The notes: generated from the letters alone by a model not told the origin. Shown: positions 32,506-42,151, numbered from the stretch's first letter. The stretch is DNA of 64,000 nt from Arthrobacter_H rhombi (GCF_039526245.1 NZ_BAAAIV010000012.1:434001-498000), one strand, 5' to 3'. Made by a program: numbers and translations.

Positions 32506-33330
32506 GTGAATTGGTTTGAAGCGGCCTTTTTGGGCCTGATCCAGGGTTTGACCGAGTTCCTCCCCATCTCCTCCAGCGCCCACCTGCGCATCGTGGGGGA
32601 ATTCCTCCCCAACGCGGCCGACCCCGGCGCGGCTTTCACTGCCATCACGCAGTTGGGGACCGAGACCGCCGTCGTGCTGTTCTTCTGGCGGGACATCGTG
32701 CGCATCATCGGCGCCTGGTTCCGCGCCATCACCGGCAAACTGCCGCACAGCGACCCGGATGCACGCATGGGTTGGCTGATCATCATCGGTTCGCTGCCCA
32801 TTGCCATCCTGGGCCTGCTGTTCCAGGACCAGATCGAGACGACCTTCCGCTCCTTGTGGATCGTGGCCACCATGCTCGTCGTCTTCGGCGTGATCCTGGC
32901 CATCGCGGACCACTTCGGCAAGCAGGAACGCGAGCTGAAGGAACTGACGTTCAAACACGGCATCTACTTCGGCCTGGCCCAGGCCCTGGCACTCATTCCC
33001 GGGGTGTCCCGCTCCGGCGGCACCATCACCGGTGGCCTGCTGATGGGCTACACCCGTGAAGCCGCGGCCCGGTACTCCTTCCTGCTGGCCATCCCCGCCG
33101 TCTTCGCCTCCGGCCTCTACCAGGTCGCCAAGAGCTTCGGCGAACCAGCCGTCTACTCCGGCGGGCAGACCCTGCTGGCCACCGTCGTCGCGTTCGTCGT
33201 CGGCTTCGTCATCGTGGGCTGGTTCCTGAAGTTCGTCTCCAGCCACAGCTACAGTGTCTTCGTGTGGTACCGGATCGCGTTGGGTCTGGTGCTGTTTGTG
33301 CTGCTGGGCTTCAACGTCATCAACGCCTAG
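32506..33330 (+). CDS. uppP: Undecaprenyl-diphosphatase UppP (BacA)
   Basis: A 274-residue integral membrane phosphatase that recycles undecaprenyl pyrophosphate to the monophosphate carrier of wall synthesis. The two catalytic motifs are present: GLTEFLPISSSAH near the N-terminus and IPGVSRSGGTITGG near residue 165. Multiple hydrophobic helices fill the rest. Length is normal for the family. mshC begins 39 nt downstream; a functional link is not expected beyond the conserved order. Confidence 0.95.
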   Translation: MNWFEAAFLGLIQGLTEFLPISSSAHLRIVGEFLPNAADPGAAFTAITQLGTETAVVLFFWRDIVRIIGAWFRAITGKLPHSDPDARMGWLIIIGSLPIAILGLLFQDQIETTFRSLWIVATMLVVFGVILAIADHFGKQERELKELTFKHGIYFGLAQALALIPGVSRSGGTITGGLLMGYTREAAARYSFLLAIPAVFASGLYQVAKSFGEPAVYSGGQTLLATVVAFVVGFVIVGWFLKFVSSHSYSVFVWYRIALGLVLFVLLGFNVINA

Positions 33331-33369
33331 CAGAACCCCGCTCCACCGCCTCCGAAAGGCCGATACGCT

Positions 33370-34638
33370 TTGCACGCTTGGTCCGCGCCCACCATCCCCT
33401 CCGTCCCCGGCACACCGCCGCCACTGCGGATCTTCGACTCCTCGACGCGTGCGTTGGCCACCCCGGCCACCGACGGCCGGGCCAGCCTGTATGTCTGCGG
33501 CATCACCCCCTACGACGCCACCCACATGGGTCACGCCGCCACGTATGTGGCGTTCGACCTGTTGCACCGGTACTGGCTCGATGCCGGGCTGGACGTCACC
33601 TACGTCCAGAACGTCACCGACGTCGACGACCCGCTGCTCGAACGGGCGACGGCCACCGGCGTCGACTGGCGGGATCTTGCCGCAGGCCAAACCGACCTGT
33701 TCCGTGGCGACATGGAGGCGTTGAACACGCTCCCTCCCCGGCACTATGTCGGTGCCGTGGAATCCGTGTCCTGGATCGTTCCCGTGGTCGAACAACTGCT
33801 GGAGAAGGGCATGGCCTACCGGGTCCCCGGAACTGACGGGGCCCCCGGCGGGGACGTCTACTTCGATTCCGACGCGGCAGCTTCGGCGACCTGGTCGCTG
33901 GGATCCGTCAGCGGCTACGACCACGAGACGATGGCCGGTTTCTTCGCCGAGCGGGGCGGCGACCCCGAACGGCCGGGTAAACGCAACACGCTGGACCCGC
34001 TGTTGTGGCGAATCCGCCGTGAGGGCGAACCCTCCTGGGACGGAGCAAGCCTCGGCGAGGGGCGTCCCGGCTGGCATATCGAATGCTCGGTCATCGCCCG
34101 GCGCTTCCTGCCGGCCCCCTTCACCGTGCAGGGCGGAGGATCTGACCTGATCTTCCCCCACCATGAGTTCTCCGCTGGCCATGCCACCGCCAGCGACGGC
34201 AAGCCACTCGCCGAACACTACGTCCACACCGGCATGGTGGGCCTCGACGGCGAAAAGATGAGCAAGTCCCTGGGCAACCTGGTCCTGGTTTCCAAGTTGC
34301 GCGGCGCCGGGGAAGACCCCATGGCCGTGCGTACCGTCTTGGTCGGCCAGCACTACCGCACCAACTGGGAATGGACTCCCGCATTGCTCGAGCAGGCCAA
34401 GACCCGTCTGGCTGCCTGGCGGGAACGGGCAGCAACCACCAGTACGGACCGCGCCGCCGAGCTGGCGACCGCACTTCGTTCCCGGTTGGCCCAGGACCTG
34501 GACTCGCCGGCTGCCGTGCGGGAGCTCGACGCGTGGGCTGCCGAATCGGCCGACACGGATGCGTCCGATGCCGGGGAAGGAGCGGTCCACGCGGTCATCG
34601 ACGCACTGTTGGGTGTCCGTCTGGCTCCGGCGAACTAG
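33370..34638 (+). CDS. mshC: Mycothiol ligase MshC (cysteine:GlcN-Ins ligase)
   Basis: A 422-residue relative of cysteinyl-tRNA synthetase that joins cysteine to glucosaminyl-inositol with ATP. It has the HIGH-equivalent HMGH (52-55), KMSKS (296-300), and the MshC N-terminus HAWSAPTIP. The tRNA-binding anticodon domain of CysS is absent, as expected. The TTG at 33370 with GAAAGG upstream is chosen because family members start at this HAWSAP segment. With mshA it shows that the organism makes mycothiol. Confidence 0.93.
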   Translation: MHAWSAPTIPSVPGTPPPLRIFDSSTRALATPATDGRASLYVCGITPYDATHMGHAATYVAFDLLHRYWLDAGLDVTYVQNVTDVDDPLLERATATGVDWRDLAAGQTDLFRGDMEALNTLPPRHYVGAVESVSWIVPVVEQLLEKGMAYRVPGTDGAPGGDVYFDSDAAASATWSLGSVSGYDHETMAGFFAERGGDPERPGKRNTLDPLLWRIRREGEPSWDGASLGEGRPGWHIECSVIARRFLPAPFTVQGGGSDLIFPHHEFSAGHATASDGKPLAEHYVHTGMVGLDGEKMSKSLGNLVLVSKLRGAGEDPMAVRTVLVGQHYRTNWEWTPALLEQAKTRLAAWRERAATTSTDRAAELATALRSRLAQDLDSPAAVRELDAWAAESADTDASDAGEGAVHAVIDALLGVRLAPAN

Positions 34639-34662
34639 CGGCTCCTGCGCGGGGCGGCGGGC

Positions 34663-35562
34663 TCAGCTGTCGTTCCCGCCGTCCCTGCGCTTGAGGTAGC
34701 GCTCGAATTCGCGGGCGATGGATTCCCCGCTGGCTTCGGGCAGCTCGGTGGCGTCCTGCGCCTGCTCGAGCTGCTGCACATAGGCGGCAACTTCGGGGTC
34801 CTCTGACGCCAGTTCATTCACCCCGCGCTGCCAGGCCTCGGCCTCCTCGGTCAGCGCCGTGAGCTCAAAGGGTGTGTGCAGCACCTCCTCCACCTGCCGC
34901 AACAAGGCCAGGGTCGCCTTGGGGGAGGGGGACTGGCCGACATAGTGCGGCACCGCAGCCCAGATCGACGCGGTGGGAAGTCCTGCCGAATCCGCGGTTT
35001 CTGCCAGCACTCCCAGGATGCCGGTGGGCCCTTCATAGGTGGTGCGGTCCGCGCCGAGCACGCCACGCAACGATTCGTCCTCGCTGGAGAGGCTGGCGGG
35101 CAGTGGCCGGGTATGGGGAACATCGGCCAGCAGCGCCCCGACGAGGACCACTGCCTTGACGTTCTGCAGTTCGGCCTGTGTCAGCAGCTCCGCGGTGAAC
35201 GCCTGCCACCGGTAGGTCGGCTCGGTTCCACGGACCAGGAGCAGGTCGACCCCGGTTTCGGCCAGCGGCGCCCGGTACATGCGGGTGCTCGGCCAGCGGA
35301 TGGTCCGTTTGCCCGCCGCATTGCGGCGCACGCTCGGACGGGAAAACTGGTAGTCGTAGTAGTCGTCCTCGGACAGCTGGCCCACTTGCTTGGCCTCGAA
35401 CGTCTTGGCCAGGAACCGCAGCGCGTCGCTGGCGGCGTCACCGGCATCATTCCACCCCTCGAAGGCGACCACCATGATGGTGGGCCGCCTGCCGGATCCG
35501 GGATGAGCCTCGGCCGCAATCAGCTCGGGCAACGAGCCGTGCGTTACGTTTTCCTCTGCCAC
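34663..35562 (-). CDS. PAC2 family protein
   Basis: A 299-residue protein of the PAC2 family, whose eukaryotic and archaeal relatives act as proteasome assembly chaperones. VVAFEGWNDAGDAASDALRFL (about residues 31-51) and VLVGALLADVPHTRPLP near 137 are the family blocks; a charged helical tail follows. Bacterial PAC2 proteins are uncharacterised. It is 3 kb from the proteasome ATPase gene. The GTG at 35562 lies 6 nt from a TAGGGT -10 box, so it is probably leaderless. Confidence 0.85.
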   Translation of the reverse strand: MAEENVTHGSLPELIAAEAHPGSGRRPTIMVVAFEGWNDAGDAASDALRFLAKTFEAKQVGQLSEDDYYDYQFSRPSVRRNAAGKRTIRWPSTRMYRAPLAETGVDLLLVRGTEPTYRWQAFTAELLTQAELQNVKAVVLVGALLADVPHTRPLPASLSSEDESLRGVLGADRTTYEGPTGILGVLAETADSAGLPTASIWAAVPHYVGQSPSPKATLALLRQVEEVLHTPFELTALTEEAEAWQRGVNELASEDPEVAAYVQQLEQAQDATELPEASGESIAREFERYLKRRDGGNDS

Positions 35563-35568
35563 GGTCTC

Positions 35569-35574
35569 ACCCTA
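35569..35574 (-). promoter_or_regulatory. -10 box TAGGGT, leaderless start of the PAC2 gene
   Basis: On the minus strand TAGGGT (35574-35569) ends 6 nt before the GTG at 35562. Confidence 0.5.
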
Positions 35575-35610
35575 GCGCGAACACTGGCCGAGGCAACGGC
35601 CTCGCCCAAG

Positions 35611-35616
35611 TAGAAT
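35611..35616 (+). promoter_or_regulatory. -10 box TAGAAT, leaderless start of the HAD gene
   Basis: TAGAAT, close to consensus, ends 6 nt before the ATG at 35623; no Shine-Dalgarno sequence is visible. Confidence 0.55.
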
Positions 35617-35622
35617 TGGGGT

Positions 35623-36354
35623 ATGAGCGCCTTTTCCCCCCACGCCCTGCGCGGCACGAATGCCTTTGACGCCCATGCCGGACTCCAAGCAGTGCTGTGG
35701 GACATGGACGGCACCATCGTCGACACCGAGCCCTACTGGATCGCCGCGGAAAAAGACCTGGTGCAGCGCCACGGCGGCCACTGGAGCGACGAGGACGCCT
35801 TCCGCCTGGTGGGGCAGGCCCTGCCGACCAGTGCCGGCATGCTCCGTGACGCCGGAGTCGACCTCGGGATCCGCGAAATCATCGACGAGCTGACGTCCCA
35901 GGTCATGGAGGGGCTGCGCACGGATACCGTGTTCCGTCCCGGGGCCCGCGAACTGCTCGCGGACCTGCGTGCCAATGGTGTGCCGTGTGCGCTGGTCACC
36001 ATGTCGGAGGAACCGCTGGCCCGGCTGGTGGCCGAAGCGCTCCCGGAGGGGACGTTCGACTTCCTGGTCACCGGGGACATGGTCTCGGCCGGCAAACCCG
36101 ATCCAGCGCCCTACCATCTGGCCTTCGACACCATGTCAGACCGCATCCAGGGACTGCAGCGTCGCCGGGTCGTCGCACTGGAGGACTCGGTCCCCGGCGT
36201 GCGCTCGGCCGTCGCCAGCGGCATCCCCACCATCGCCGTGCCCCACATCGCCACCCTGCCCGAGGACGGCGGCTGGACCGTCTGGCCCACCCTCGAGGGT
36301 GTTGGCGCCACGGACCTCGATGCCTTCGTGACCGTTGCCGGGGCGACTGCGTGA
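35623..36354 (+). CDS. HAD superfamily hydrolase (beta-phosphoglucomutase/phosphatase type)
   Basis: A 243-residue HAD phosphatase. The nucleophile motif is WDMDGTIVDTEPYW (near residue 25), with a helical cap, CALVTMSEE as motif II, GKPDPAPY with the conserved Lys, and ALEDSVPGVRSA as motif IV. Substrate unknown; sugar phosphates or pyridoxal phosphate are typical for this subclass. Its stop overlaps the GTG of the M50 protease (GTGA, 36351-36354), so it starts a coupled cluster with the protease and trmI. Confidence 0.85.
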   Translation: MSAFSPHALRGTNAFDAHAGLQAVLWDMDGTIVDTEPYWIAAEKDLVQRHGGHWSDEDAFRLVGQALPTSAGMLRDAGVDLGIREIIDELTSQVMEGLRTDTVFRPGARELLADLRANGVPCALVTMSEEPLARLVAEALPEGTFDFLVTGDMVSAGKPDPAPYHLAFDTMSDRIQGLQRRRVVALEDSVPGVRSAVASGIPTIAVPHIATLPEDGGWTVWPTLEGVGATDLDAFVTVAGATA

Positions 36355-37535
36355 GCGGCCCGTCCCAGCACGCCAACGCCGGGGGCCAGCCGGCACCGCC
36401 GGCCGATGCGCATCAGGAGAAGCGCCCGGGCATCCCGCTGGGCCGCATCGGCGGGGTCCCGGTCTACCTGGCCTGGTCCTGGTTCCTCATCGCCGCCTTC
36501 ATCCTGCTGGTCTTCACCCCCAACGTGATGCGCGCGCTGCCGGGCATCGGCCTGGGCGCCTACGCGGTGTCCTTCACCTACGCCGTGCTGCTGGCCCTGT
36601 CGATCCTGGTCCACGAGCTCGCCCACGCGCTGTGTGCCAAGGCCTTCGGCTGGCCCAACGCCCACATCGTGCTCACCCTCTGGGGCGGACACACCCAATT
36701 CGGCAGCTTCCACGCCACCCCGGGCAGGTCCCTGGTGGTCGCGTTGGCGGGTCCGGCGGCGAACTTCGTGTTGGCCGGGCTCGGCTACGGCCTCGAAATG
36801 ACCCTGCAACCCACCGGGGTCTTCGGCCTGCTGCTGAACATCCTCGTCTGGGCCAACTTCCTGGTGGCGCTGTTCAACGTCCTGCCCGGGCTTCCGCTCG
36901 ACGGCGGGCGGTTGGTCGAATCCGCGGTCTGGGCCGGAACGGGCTCGCAGGAGAAGGGCACGGTGGCCGCCGGCTGGGCCGGACGCATCATCGTCATCGG
37001 CATCGCCGCCTACATGATCCTGCTGCCGCTGCTCAACCGCCAGCCGGTGGACCTGCAACTGACAGTGGTCGCCGTGCTGCTCTGCGGATTCCTGTGGATG
37101 GGCGCCAGCGGGGCCATCACCGATGCCCGCATGCGCCTGCGCCTGCCGCGCATCTCGGCGTCGGAGCTGATGGAGCCGGCCAGTGCGCTGCCGGCGTCCT
37201 CCGTCGTCGCGGACATCGACCGCCGCCTGATGCAGGTGCCGGGACACATCCTGCTCTGCGCCACCTCGGGGCTTCCCGAGGCCGTCGTGGACCGGGCCTC
37301 GGTGGACTCGGTCCCCGCACCGCTGCGCAACACCACCCCGTCGGTCACCGTGGCCCGCGCACTGGCTCCCGGCGCCGTCGTGCGGGCCAGCCGTTCGGGA
37401 CGCGACCTGATCACCTACCTGGCCAGCCTGGACGGCAGCGAATACGCGGTCGTCGACGACACCGGACGGATCGTGGGCCTGCTCAAGCAAGGCACCGTCG
37501 TCTCCGCCATCACCGGCAAGAAGGCCGCTTCATGA
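36351..37535 (+). CDS. Site-2 protease (M50) with C-terminal CBS-like domain
   Basis: A 394-residue intramembrane metalloprotease. HELAH (88-92) gives two zinc ligands and the catalytic Glu89; the third ligand is Asp184 in NVLPGLPLDGG. About six hydrophobic helices are followed by a cytoplasmic CBS-type region (about 265-390). Such proteases cleave membrane-bound substrates such as anti-sigma factors; the target is unknown. GTG start, coupled to the HAD gene; its TGA overlaps the trmI ATG. A longer frame upstream is an overlap artefact. Confidence 0.87.
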   Translation: MSGPSQHANAGGQPAPPADAHQEKRPGIPLGRIGGVPVYLAWSWFLIAAFILLVFTPNVMRALPGIGLGAYAVSFTYAVLLALSILVHELAHALCAKAFGWPNAHIVLTLWGGHTQFGSFHATPGRSLVVALAGPAANFVLAGLGYGLEMTLQPTGVFGLLLNILVWANFLVALFNVLPGLPLDGGRLVESAVWAGTGSQEKGTVAAGWAGRIIVIGIAAYMILLPLLNRQPVDLQLTVVAVLLCGFLWMGASGAITDARMRLRLPRISASELMEPASALPASSVVADIDRRLMQVPGHILLCATSGLPEAVVDRASVDSVPAPLRNTTPSVTVARALAPGAVVRASRSGRDLITYLASLDGSEYAVVDDTGRIVGLLKQGTVVSAITGKKAAS

Positions 37536-38659
37536 ACCACCCAGCCAACGGAACGAGCCCCATCATGCCCGAAACCCCCGCCCATCCCGCAGCCCCGCAT
37601 GGCTCCGCACACCGCAGGGGCCCCTTCGCCCCCGGTGACCGGGTCCAGCTCACCGACGAGAAGCGCCGGATGAACACGGTCACCCTGACCCCCGGCGGCC
37701 AGTTCCACACCCACCGCGGGGTGCTGGACCACGACACGTTGATCGGTGAGCCCGAGGGCATCGTCGTGGAGAACTCCGAGGGCCGGCGCTACCAGGCGCT
37801 GCGCCCGCTGCTGAAGGACTTCGTGCTCTCCATGCCGCGCGGTGCGGCCGTCGTCTACCCCAAGGACGCCGCGCAGATCGTCACGATGGGCGATATTTAC
37901 CCCGGGGCCCGCGTGCTGGAGGCCGGTGTCGGTTCCGGCGCGCTGTCGATCTCGCTGCTGCGCGCTGTCGGGGACGCCGGCTACCTGCACAGCATCGAAC
38001 GCCGCGAGGAGTTCGCCGACATCGCCCGCGGCAACGTCGAGACGATCTTCGGCGGCCCGCACCCGGCCTGGAACATCAGCATCGGCGACTTCCAGGACCA
38101 GGCCACCGCCACCGAGGAGCCCGGCTCCATCGACCGCGTGGTGCTGGACATGCTCGCCCCGTGGGAATGCGTCGATTCGGTGGCCACCGTCCTGGCGCCC
38201 GGAGGCGTCTGGGTCAACTACGTCGCCACGGTCACCCAGCTCTCCCGCACCGCTGAGGCCATCCGCGCCGACGGCCGCTTCACCGAACCCGAATCCTGGG
38301 AGTCGATGGTCCGCGGCTGGCACCTCGACGGCCTGGCCGTGCGCCCGGACCACCGGATGGTCGCCCACACCGGTTTCCTGCTCACCACCCGCCGTCTGGC
38401 CGACGGGGCCGCCGGCATCCCGGGACAGAAGCGCGTGAAGAACACCGAATTCGCCGCCGAGGACCTCAACGCCTGGACCAAGGAGCACGACGACGATGCC
38501 TGGGCCGCGCCGAACCTGGGCGAACGCGGGGTCTCGGATAAGAAGCTCCGCCGTGCCGCCAAGGATGCGAAGTCGATGAAGCAGCGCGGGGCCTTCCGTG
38601 ACGCAGACGGCAACGGGCTGGACCCCGAGGATTTCCCGGAGCCCGACGCCGACCGCTGA
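37532..38659 (+). CDS. trmI: tRNA (adenine-58-N1)-methyltransferase TrmI
   Basis: A 375-residue class I methyltransferase. The S-adenosylmethionine loop is VLEAGVGSGALSISLL near residue 128; VLDMLAPWE is the motif IV region; the N-terminal half has an OB-like domain (GPFAPGDRVQL) and GIVVENSEGRRYQALRP. It forms m1A58 in tRNA T-loops. The C-terminal 60 residues are charged and linked to the core by LNAWTKEHDD. It overlaps the M50 gene by 4 nt and lies 96 nt before arc, the usual actinobacterial order. Confidence 0.9.
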   Translation: MNHPANGTSPIMPETPAHPAAPHGSAHRRGPFAPGDRVQLTDEKRRMNTVTLTPGGQFHTHRGVLDHDTLIGEPEGIVVENSEGRRYQALRPLLKDFVLSMPRGAAVVYPKDAAQIVTMGDIYPGARVLEAGVGSGALSISLLRAVGDAGYLHSIERREEFADIARGNVETIFGGPHPAWNISIGDFQDQATATEEPGSIDRVVLDMLAPWECVDSVATVLAPGGVWVNYVATVTQLSRTAEAIRADGRFTEPESWESMVRGWHLDGLAVRPDHRMVAHTGFLLTTRRLADGAAGIPGQKRVKNTEFAAEDLNAWTKEHDDDAWAAPNLGERGVSDKKLRRAAKDAKSMKQRGAFRDADGNGLDPEDFPEPDADR

Positions 38660-38702
38660 CACCTGGCGTTAACACAGCGGGCGCGCGGGGGCCGGGGGTG
38701 GC

Positions 38703-38732
38703 TACGATGAAGACAACGGCCCCCGCGGGGGC
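38703..38732 (+). promoter_or_regulatory. Possible arc promoter (-10) and leader palindrome
   Basis: TACGAT at 38703-38708 is a possible -10 box, with a 14-bp GC palindrome (38719-38732) just downstream and an SD GAAGGG before the ATG. No good -35 was found. Confidence 0.3.
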
Positions 38733-38755
38733 AGACGGCAACGAAGGGTGCTCAC

Positions 38756-40531
38756 ATGCCGGAGAACACGACACCAACCCCCGGGCCCGAGGGGGCGGGG
38801 CGCGACGCACGGCTGCAGAGCCAGCTCGACATCGCCGAGCGCCAGCTCAATGTGCTGCGTGACAAGGCACGGAACCTGGACCGCCAACTCGGCACCGCCA
38901 CGGCGAACAATGGCCGGCTGACCGCCATGCTGGAGCGCACCCGCGACCAGATCGTCACGCTCAAGGGAGCCCTCGACCAGGACGGGGACACCCCGTTCAC
39001 CTTTGGCACCATCGTGTCGCTGAATGCCCGCACGCACCCGGCGGCCGGGACGGCCATCGCCTCCACCGCGGTGCAGAGCGCGGACATCATCCAGGGCGGA
39101 CGCAAGCTGCGGGTGGCCATCAGTCCCTTGCTGAACTTCGAGGCGCTGCAGCTCGGACAGGAAGTGCTGCTCAACGAGTCGCTGACCATCGTCGCCGGCC
39201 TCGGGTTCGAGGCCTCCGGCGAACTCGTCTCCGTCAAGGAGGTCATGGACGACGGGCGGGTCCTGGCCGTCGGACGCGCCGATGACCAGAAGGTCATCCG
39301 CCTGGCCGGACCACTGCTGCGCGAGAAGGTCAGGGTCGGCGATTCGCTGGCCATCGACCCGCGCACCGGCCTGGCCACCGAACGCGTCCACCTCTCCGAG
39401 ATGCAGTCCCTCATCCTCGAAGAGGTCCCCAACATCACCTACGCCGACATCGGCGGGCTGGGGCCGCAGATCGAGCAGCTCCGCGACGCCGTCGAGCTGC
39501 CCTTCCTGCACCAGGACCTCTACCGCGAACATGGGCTCAAGGCGCCCAAGGGCATCCTGCTCTACGGGCCCCCCGGTTGCGGCAAGACGCTCATCGCCAA
39601 GGCGGTCGCCCATTCGCTGGCCGAACGCACCGCCGAACTGCGCGGAGGGGAGAGCGCACGCAGCTACTTCCTGAACATCAAGGGCCCCGAACTGCTGGAC
39701 AAGTACGTGGGGGAGACCGAACGCCACATCCGGCTGATCTTCTCCCGGGCCCGGGAAAAGGCGGCAGGCGGGAACCCCGTCGTCGTCTTCTTCGACGAGA
39801 TGGATTCACTGTTCCGCACCCGTGGCACCGGCGTCTCCTCCGACGTGGAGACCACGATCGTCCCACAGCTGCTCAGTGAGATCGACGGCGTCGAGAAGCT
39901 CGACAACGTGATCATCATCGGCGCCTCCAACCGTGAGGACATGATCGACCCGGCCATCCTGCGCCCGGGCCGGCTGGACGTGAAGATCAAGGTGCTGCGC
40001 CCCGATGCCCAGGGCGCCGCCGAGATCTTCGCGAAATACCTCACCACCGACCTGCCGCTGCACGCCGACGACCTGGCCGAGCACGGGGGCAACGCCGAGG
40101 CGGCGGTGCAGGCGATGATCCGCCAGACCGTGGAGGCGATGTACTCGACCGAGAAGGAGAACGAGTTCCTGGAGGTCACCTACGCCAACGGCGAGACCGA
40201 GACGCTGTACTTCAAGGACTTCAACTCCGGTGCGGTGATCCGCAACGTGGTGGACCGGGCCAAGAAATCGGCCATCAAGGACCTGCTGACCTCCGGCGAA
40301 CGCGGCCTGCGCATCGAGCACCTGCTGCGCGGGGTCATCGAGGAGTTCCACGAGCACGAGGACATGCCCAACACCACCAACCCCGACGATTGGGCGCGGA
40401 TCTCCGGGAAGAAGGGCGAGCGGATCACCTACATCCGCACGATCGTCCAGGACAAGTCCAGCGCCGCCACCGGACGCAGCCTCGCGGGCGAGCCCGGGCA
40501 GGGGTACTCGAACACGGGGCAGTACCTGTGA
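38756..40531 (+). CDS. arc: Proteasome-associated AAA ATPase ARC (Mpa)
   Basis: A 591-residue unfoldase that feeds pupylated proteins to the 20S proteasome. A coiled coil (about residues 15-72), which captures Pup, is followed by two OB folds (about 78-225) and the AAA domain with Walker A GPPGCGKT near 271 and Walker B VVFFDEMDSLF near 342. The C-terminus GYSNTGQYL provides the Tyr-Leu tail that docks in the alpha-ring and opens the gate. Its stop overlaps the dop GTG, so the two are coupled. Confidence 0.96.
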   Translation: MPENTTPTPGPEGAGRDARLQSQLDIAERQLNVLRDKARNLDRQLGTATANNGRLTAMLERTRDQIVTLKGALDQDGDTPFTFGTIVSLNARTHPAAGTAIASTAVQSADIIQGGRKLRVAISPLLNFEALQLGQEVLLNESLTIVAGLGFEASGELVSVKEVMDDGRVLAVGRADDQKVIRLAGPLLREKVRVGDSLAIDPRTGLATERVHLSEMQSLILEEVPNITYADIGGLGPQIEQLRDAVELPFLHQDLYREHGLKAPKGILLYGPPGCGKTLIAKAVAHSLAERTAELRGGESARSYFLNIKGPELLDKYVGETERHIRLIFSRAREKAAGGNPVVVFFDEMDSLFRTRGTGVSSDVETTIVPQLLSEIDGVEKLDNVIIIGASNREDMIDPAILRPGRLDVKIKVLRPDAQGAAEIFAKYLTTDLPLHADDLAEHGGNAEAAVQAMIRQTVEAMYSTEKENEFLEVTYANGETETLYFKDFNSGAVIRNVVDRAKKSAIKDLLTSGERGLRIEHLLRGVIEEFHEHEDMPNTTNPDDWARISGKKGERITYIRTIVQDKSSAATGRSLAGEPGQGYSNTGQYL

Positions 40532-42132
40532 GCGTGCGCCGGGTGATCGGGCTCGAGACCGAGTTCGGGGTGCTCGCCCCGAGCCAACCGGGGGCGAACT
40601 CCACGATCCTCTCCGCCCAGGTCATCAACGCGTATGCGGCCACCGTGCGCTCCGGGTACGGGCACCTGGCCGGCACCCGCTGGGACTATGCCGACGAGGC
40701 GCCGCTCTCCGATGCCCGTGGCTGGAACATGTCACGGGCCGTCGCCGACGCCTCGCAGCTGACCGACACCCCGCGCGAACTCACCGCCGAGGAGATCGCC
40801 CTGGCTGGCGGCGACTCCCGGGCCGGACAGACCCTCTACAGCGAGGAGGACGGCGACGGGCATGTGCTGATGAACATGGTGCTGGGCAACGGTGCACGGC
40901 TCTACGTCGACCACGCCCACCCCGAATATTCGTCCCCCGAAACCACCGGCCCCCACGCCGCGGTGCTCTACGACCAGGCGGGGGACCAGGTGGCGCTGGC
41001 CGCCCAACACCGGATCGCCGAGTCACCGGGATTCGCCGAGGTGCTGCTCTACAAGAACAACACCGACAACAAGGGGGTCAGCTACGGGGCGCACGAGAAC
41101 TACCTGATGCCCCGCTCGACCCCCTTCGACGACATCGCCGCCGGGCTGCTGCCCTTCTTCGCCACCCGGCAGATCCTGTGCGGGGCCGGACGCGTCGGGT
41201 GCGGGATGACCGGGAAGGACCCCGGCTACCAGATCAGCCAGCGCGCCGACTTCTTCGAGGCCGAGGTGGGGCTGGAGACCACCATCCGCCGTCCCCTGGT
41301 CAACACCCGCGACGAACCCCACGCCACCTGGGAGAAATACCGGCGACTGCACGTGATCGCCGGGGACGCGAACCTGGGCCAGGTCTCCACGCTACTGCGC
41401 GTAGGCACCACCGCTCTGGTGCTCACCCTCCTCGAGGCCGGTGCCGCCCCGTCGCTTGCCTTGCGTGACGCGGTGGCCGCAGTGCAGCAGATCAGCCACG
41501 ACCCGACCCTGCGCACCGTCGTCGAACTCGCAGATGGTCGGCGGATGCGGGCGCTGGACATCCAGCAGGCCTACCTCGACGCCGCGCGGGACCACTGCTC
41601 CCGCACCGGTGCGGACGATGCCCAGACCCTCGACGTGCTCACCCGCTGGCAGGACACCCTGGACGCCCTGTCCCGGGACGTGGCCTCGGCGAAGGCCACC
41701 GTGGACTGGGTCGCCAAACTGGATTTGATGAACCGCTACCGCGACCGCGACGGGCTCGCCTGGGATGATGACCGGCTGGCGATGATGGACCTGCAATGGG
41801 CCGACATCCGCCCCGAAAAGGGGCTGTACCACCGGTTGGCCGCGCGTGGGCTGATGGAGACCCTGTTCACCGCGGACCAGGTCCATTCCGCCGTCGTGCA
41901 TCCGCCCGAGGACACGCGCGCCTACTTCCGTGGCCGCTGCCTGGGCGCCTACCCTGACGACGTCCTGGGTGCCAGCTGGGATGCGGTGACCTTTTCCATC
42001 CCCGGACGCCCCGGCACCCAACGCATTTCCACCCCCGAACCGCTGCGGGGCACCCGCGAACTGGTCGGCGGGCTGTTCGACGCCGGGCTGGACGTCGGCG
42101 CGTTCGTCGACGAGCTGCGCCGCGGCAGCTGA
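40528..42132 (+). CDS. dop: Pup deamidase/depupylase Dop
   Basis: A 534-residue carboxylate-amine ligase-fold enzyme. It converts the C-terminal Gln of Pup to Glu and can remove Pup from substrates. It starts RRVIGLETEFGVLAP, has DHAHPEYSSPET near residue 130, LLYKNNTDNKGVSYGAHENY near 172, and NTRDEPHA near 257. It is longer than PafA and has the Dop loop region after the N-terminal motif (about 35-95). GTG start inside the arc stop (GTGA). A pup gene ending in GGQ makes this enzyme essential for pupylation. Confidence 0.95.
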   Translation: MSVRRVIGLETEFGVLAPSQPGANSTILSAQVINAYAATVRSGYGHLAGTRWDYADEAPLSDARGWNMSRAVADASQLTDTPRELTAEEIALAGGDSRAGQTLYSEEDGDGHVLMNMVLGNGARLYVDHAHPEYSSPETTGPHAAVLYDQAGDQVALAAQHRIAESPGFAEVLLYKNNTDNKGVSYGAHENYLMPRSTPFDDIAAGLLPFFATRQILCGAGRVGCGMTGKDPGYQISQRADFFEAEVGLETTIRRPLVNTRDEPHATWEKYRRLHVIAGDANLGQVSTLLRVGTTALVLTLLEAGAAPSLALRDAVAAVQQISHDPTLRTVVELADGRRMRALDIQQAYLDAARDHCSRTGADDAQTLDVLTRWQDTLDALSRDVASAKATVDWVAKLDLMNRYRDRDGLAWDDDRLAMMDLQWADIRPEKGLYHRLAARGLMETLFTADQVHSAVVHPPEDTRAYFRGRCLGAYPDDVLGASWDAVTFSIPGRPGTQRISTPEPLRGTRELVGGLFDAGLDVGAFVDELRRGS

Positions 42133-42151
42133 CGGGGCCCGGGACGCCGCC

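Noticed and set aside
32500..34590. 696-codon frame opposite uppP and mshC
   Set aside because: Shadow frame across two well-identified sense genes.
36335..38659. 774-codon frame covering the M50 gene in another frame and continuing into trmI
   Set aside because: The first 400 codons are an out-of-frame reading of the M50 protease; only the part from 37532 is trmI.
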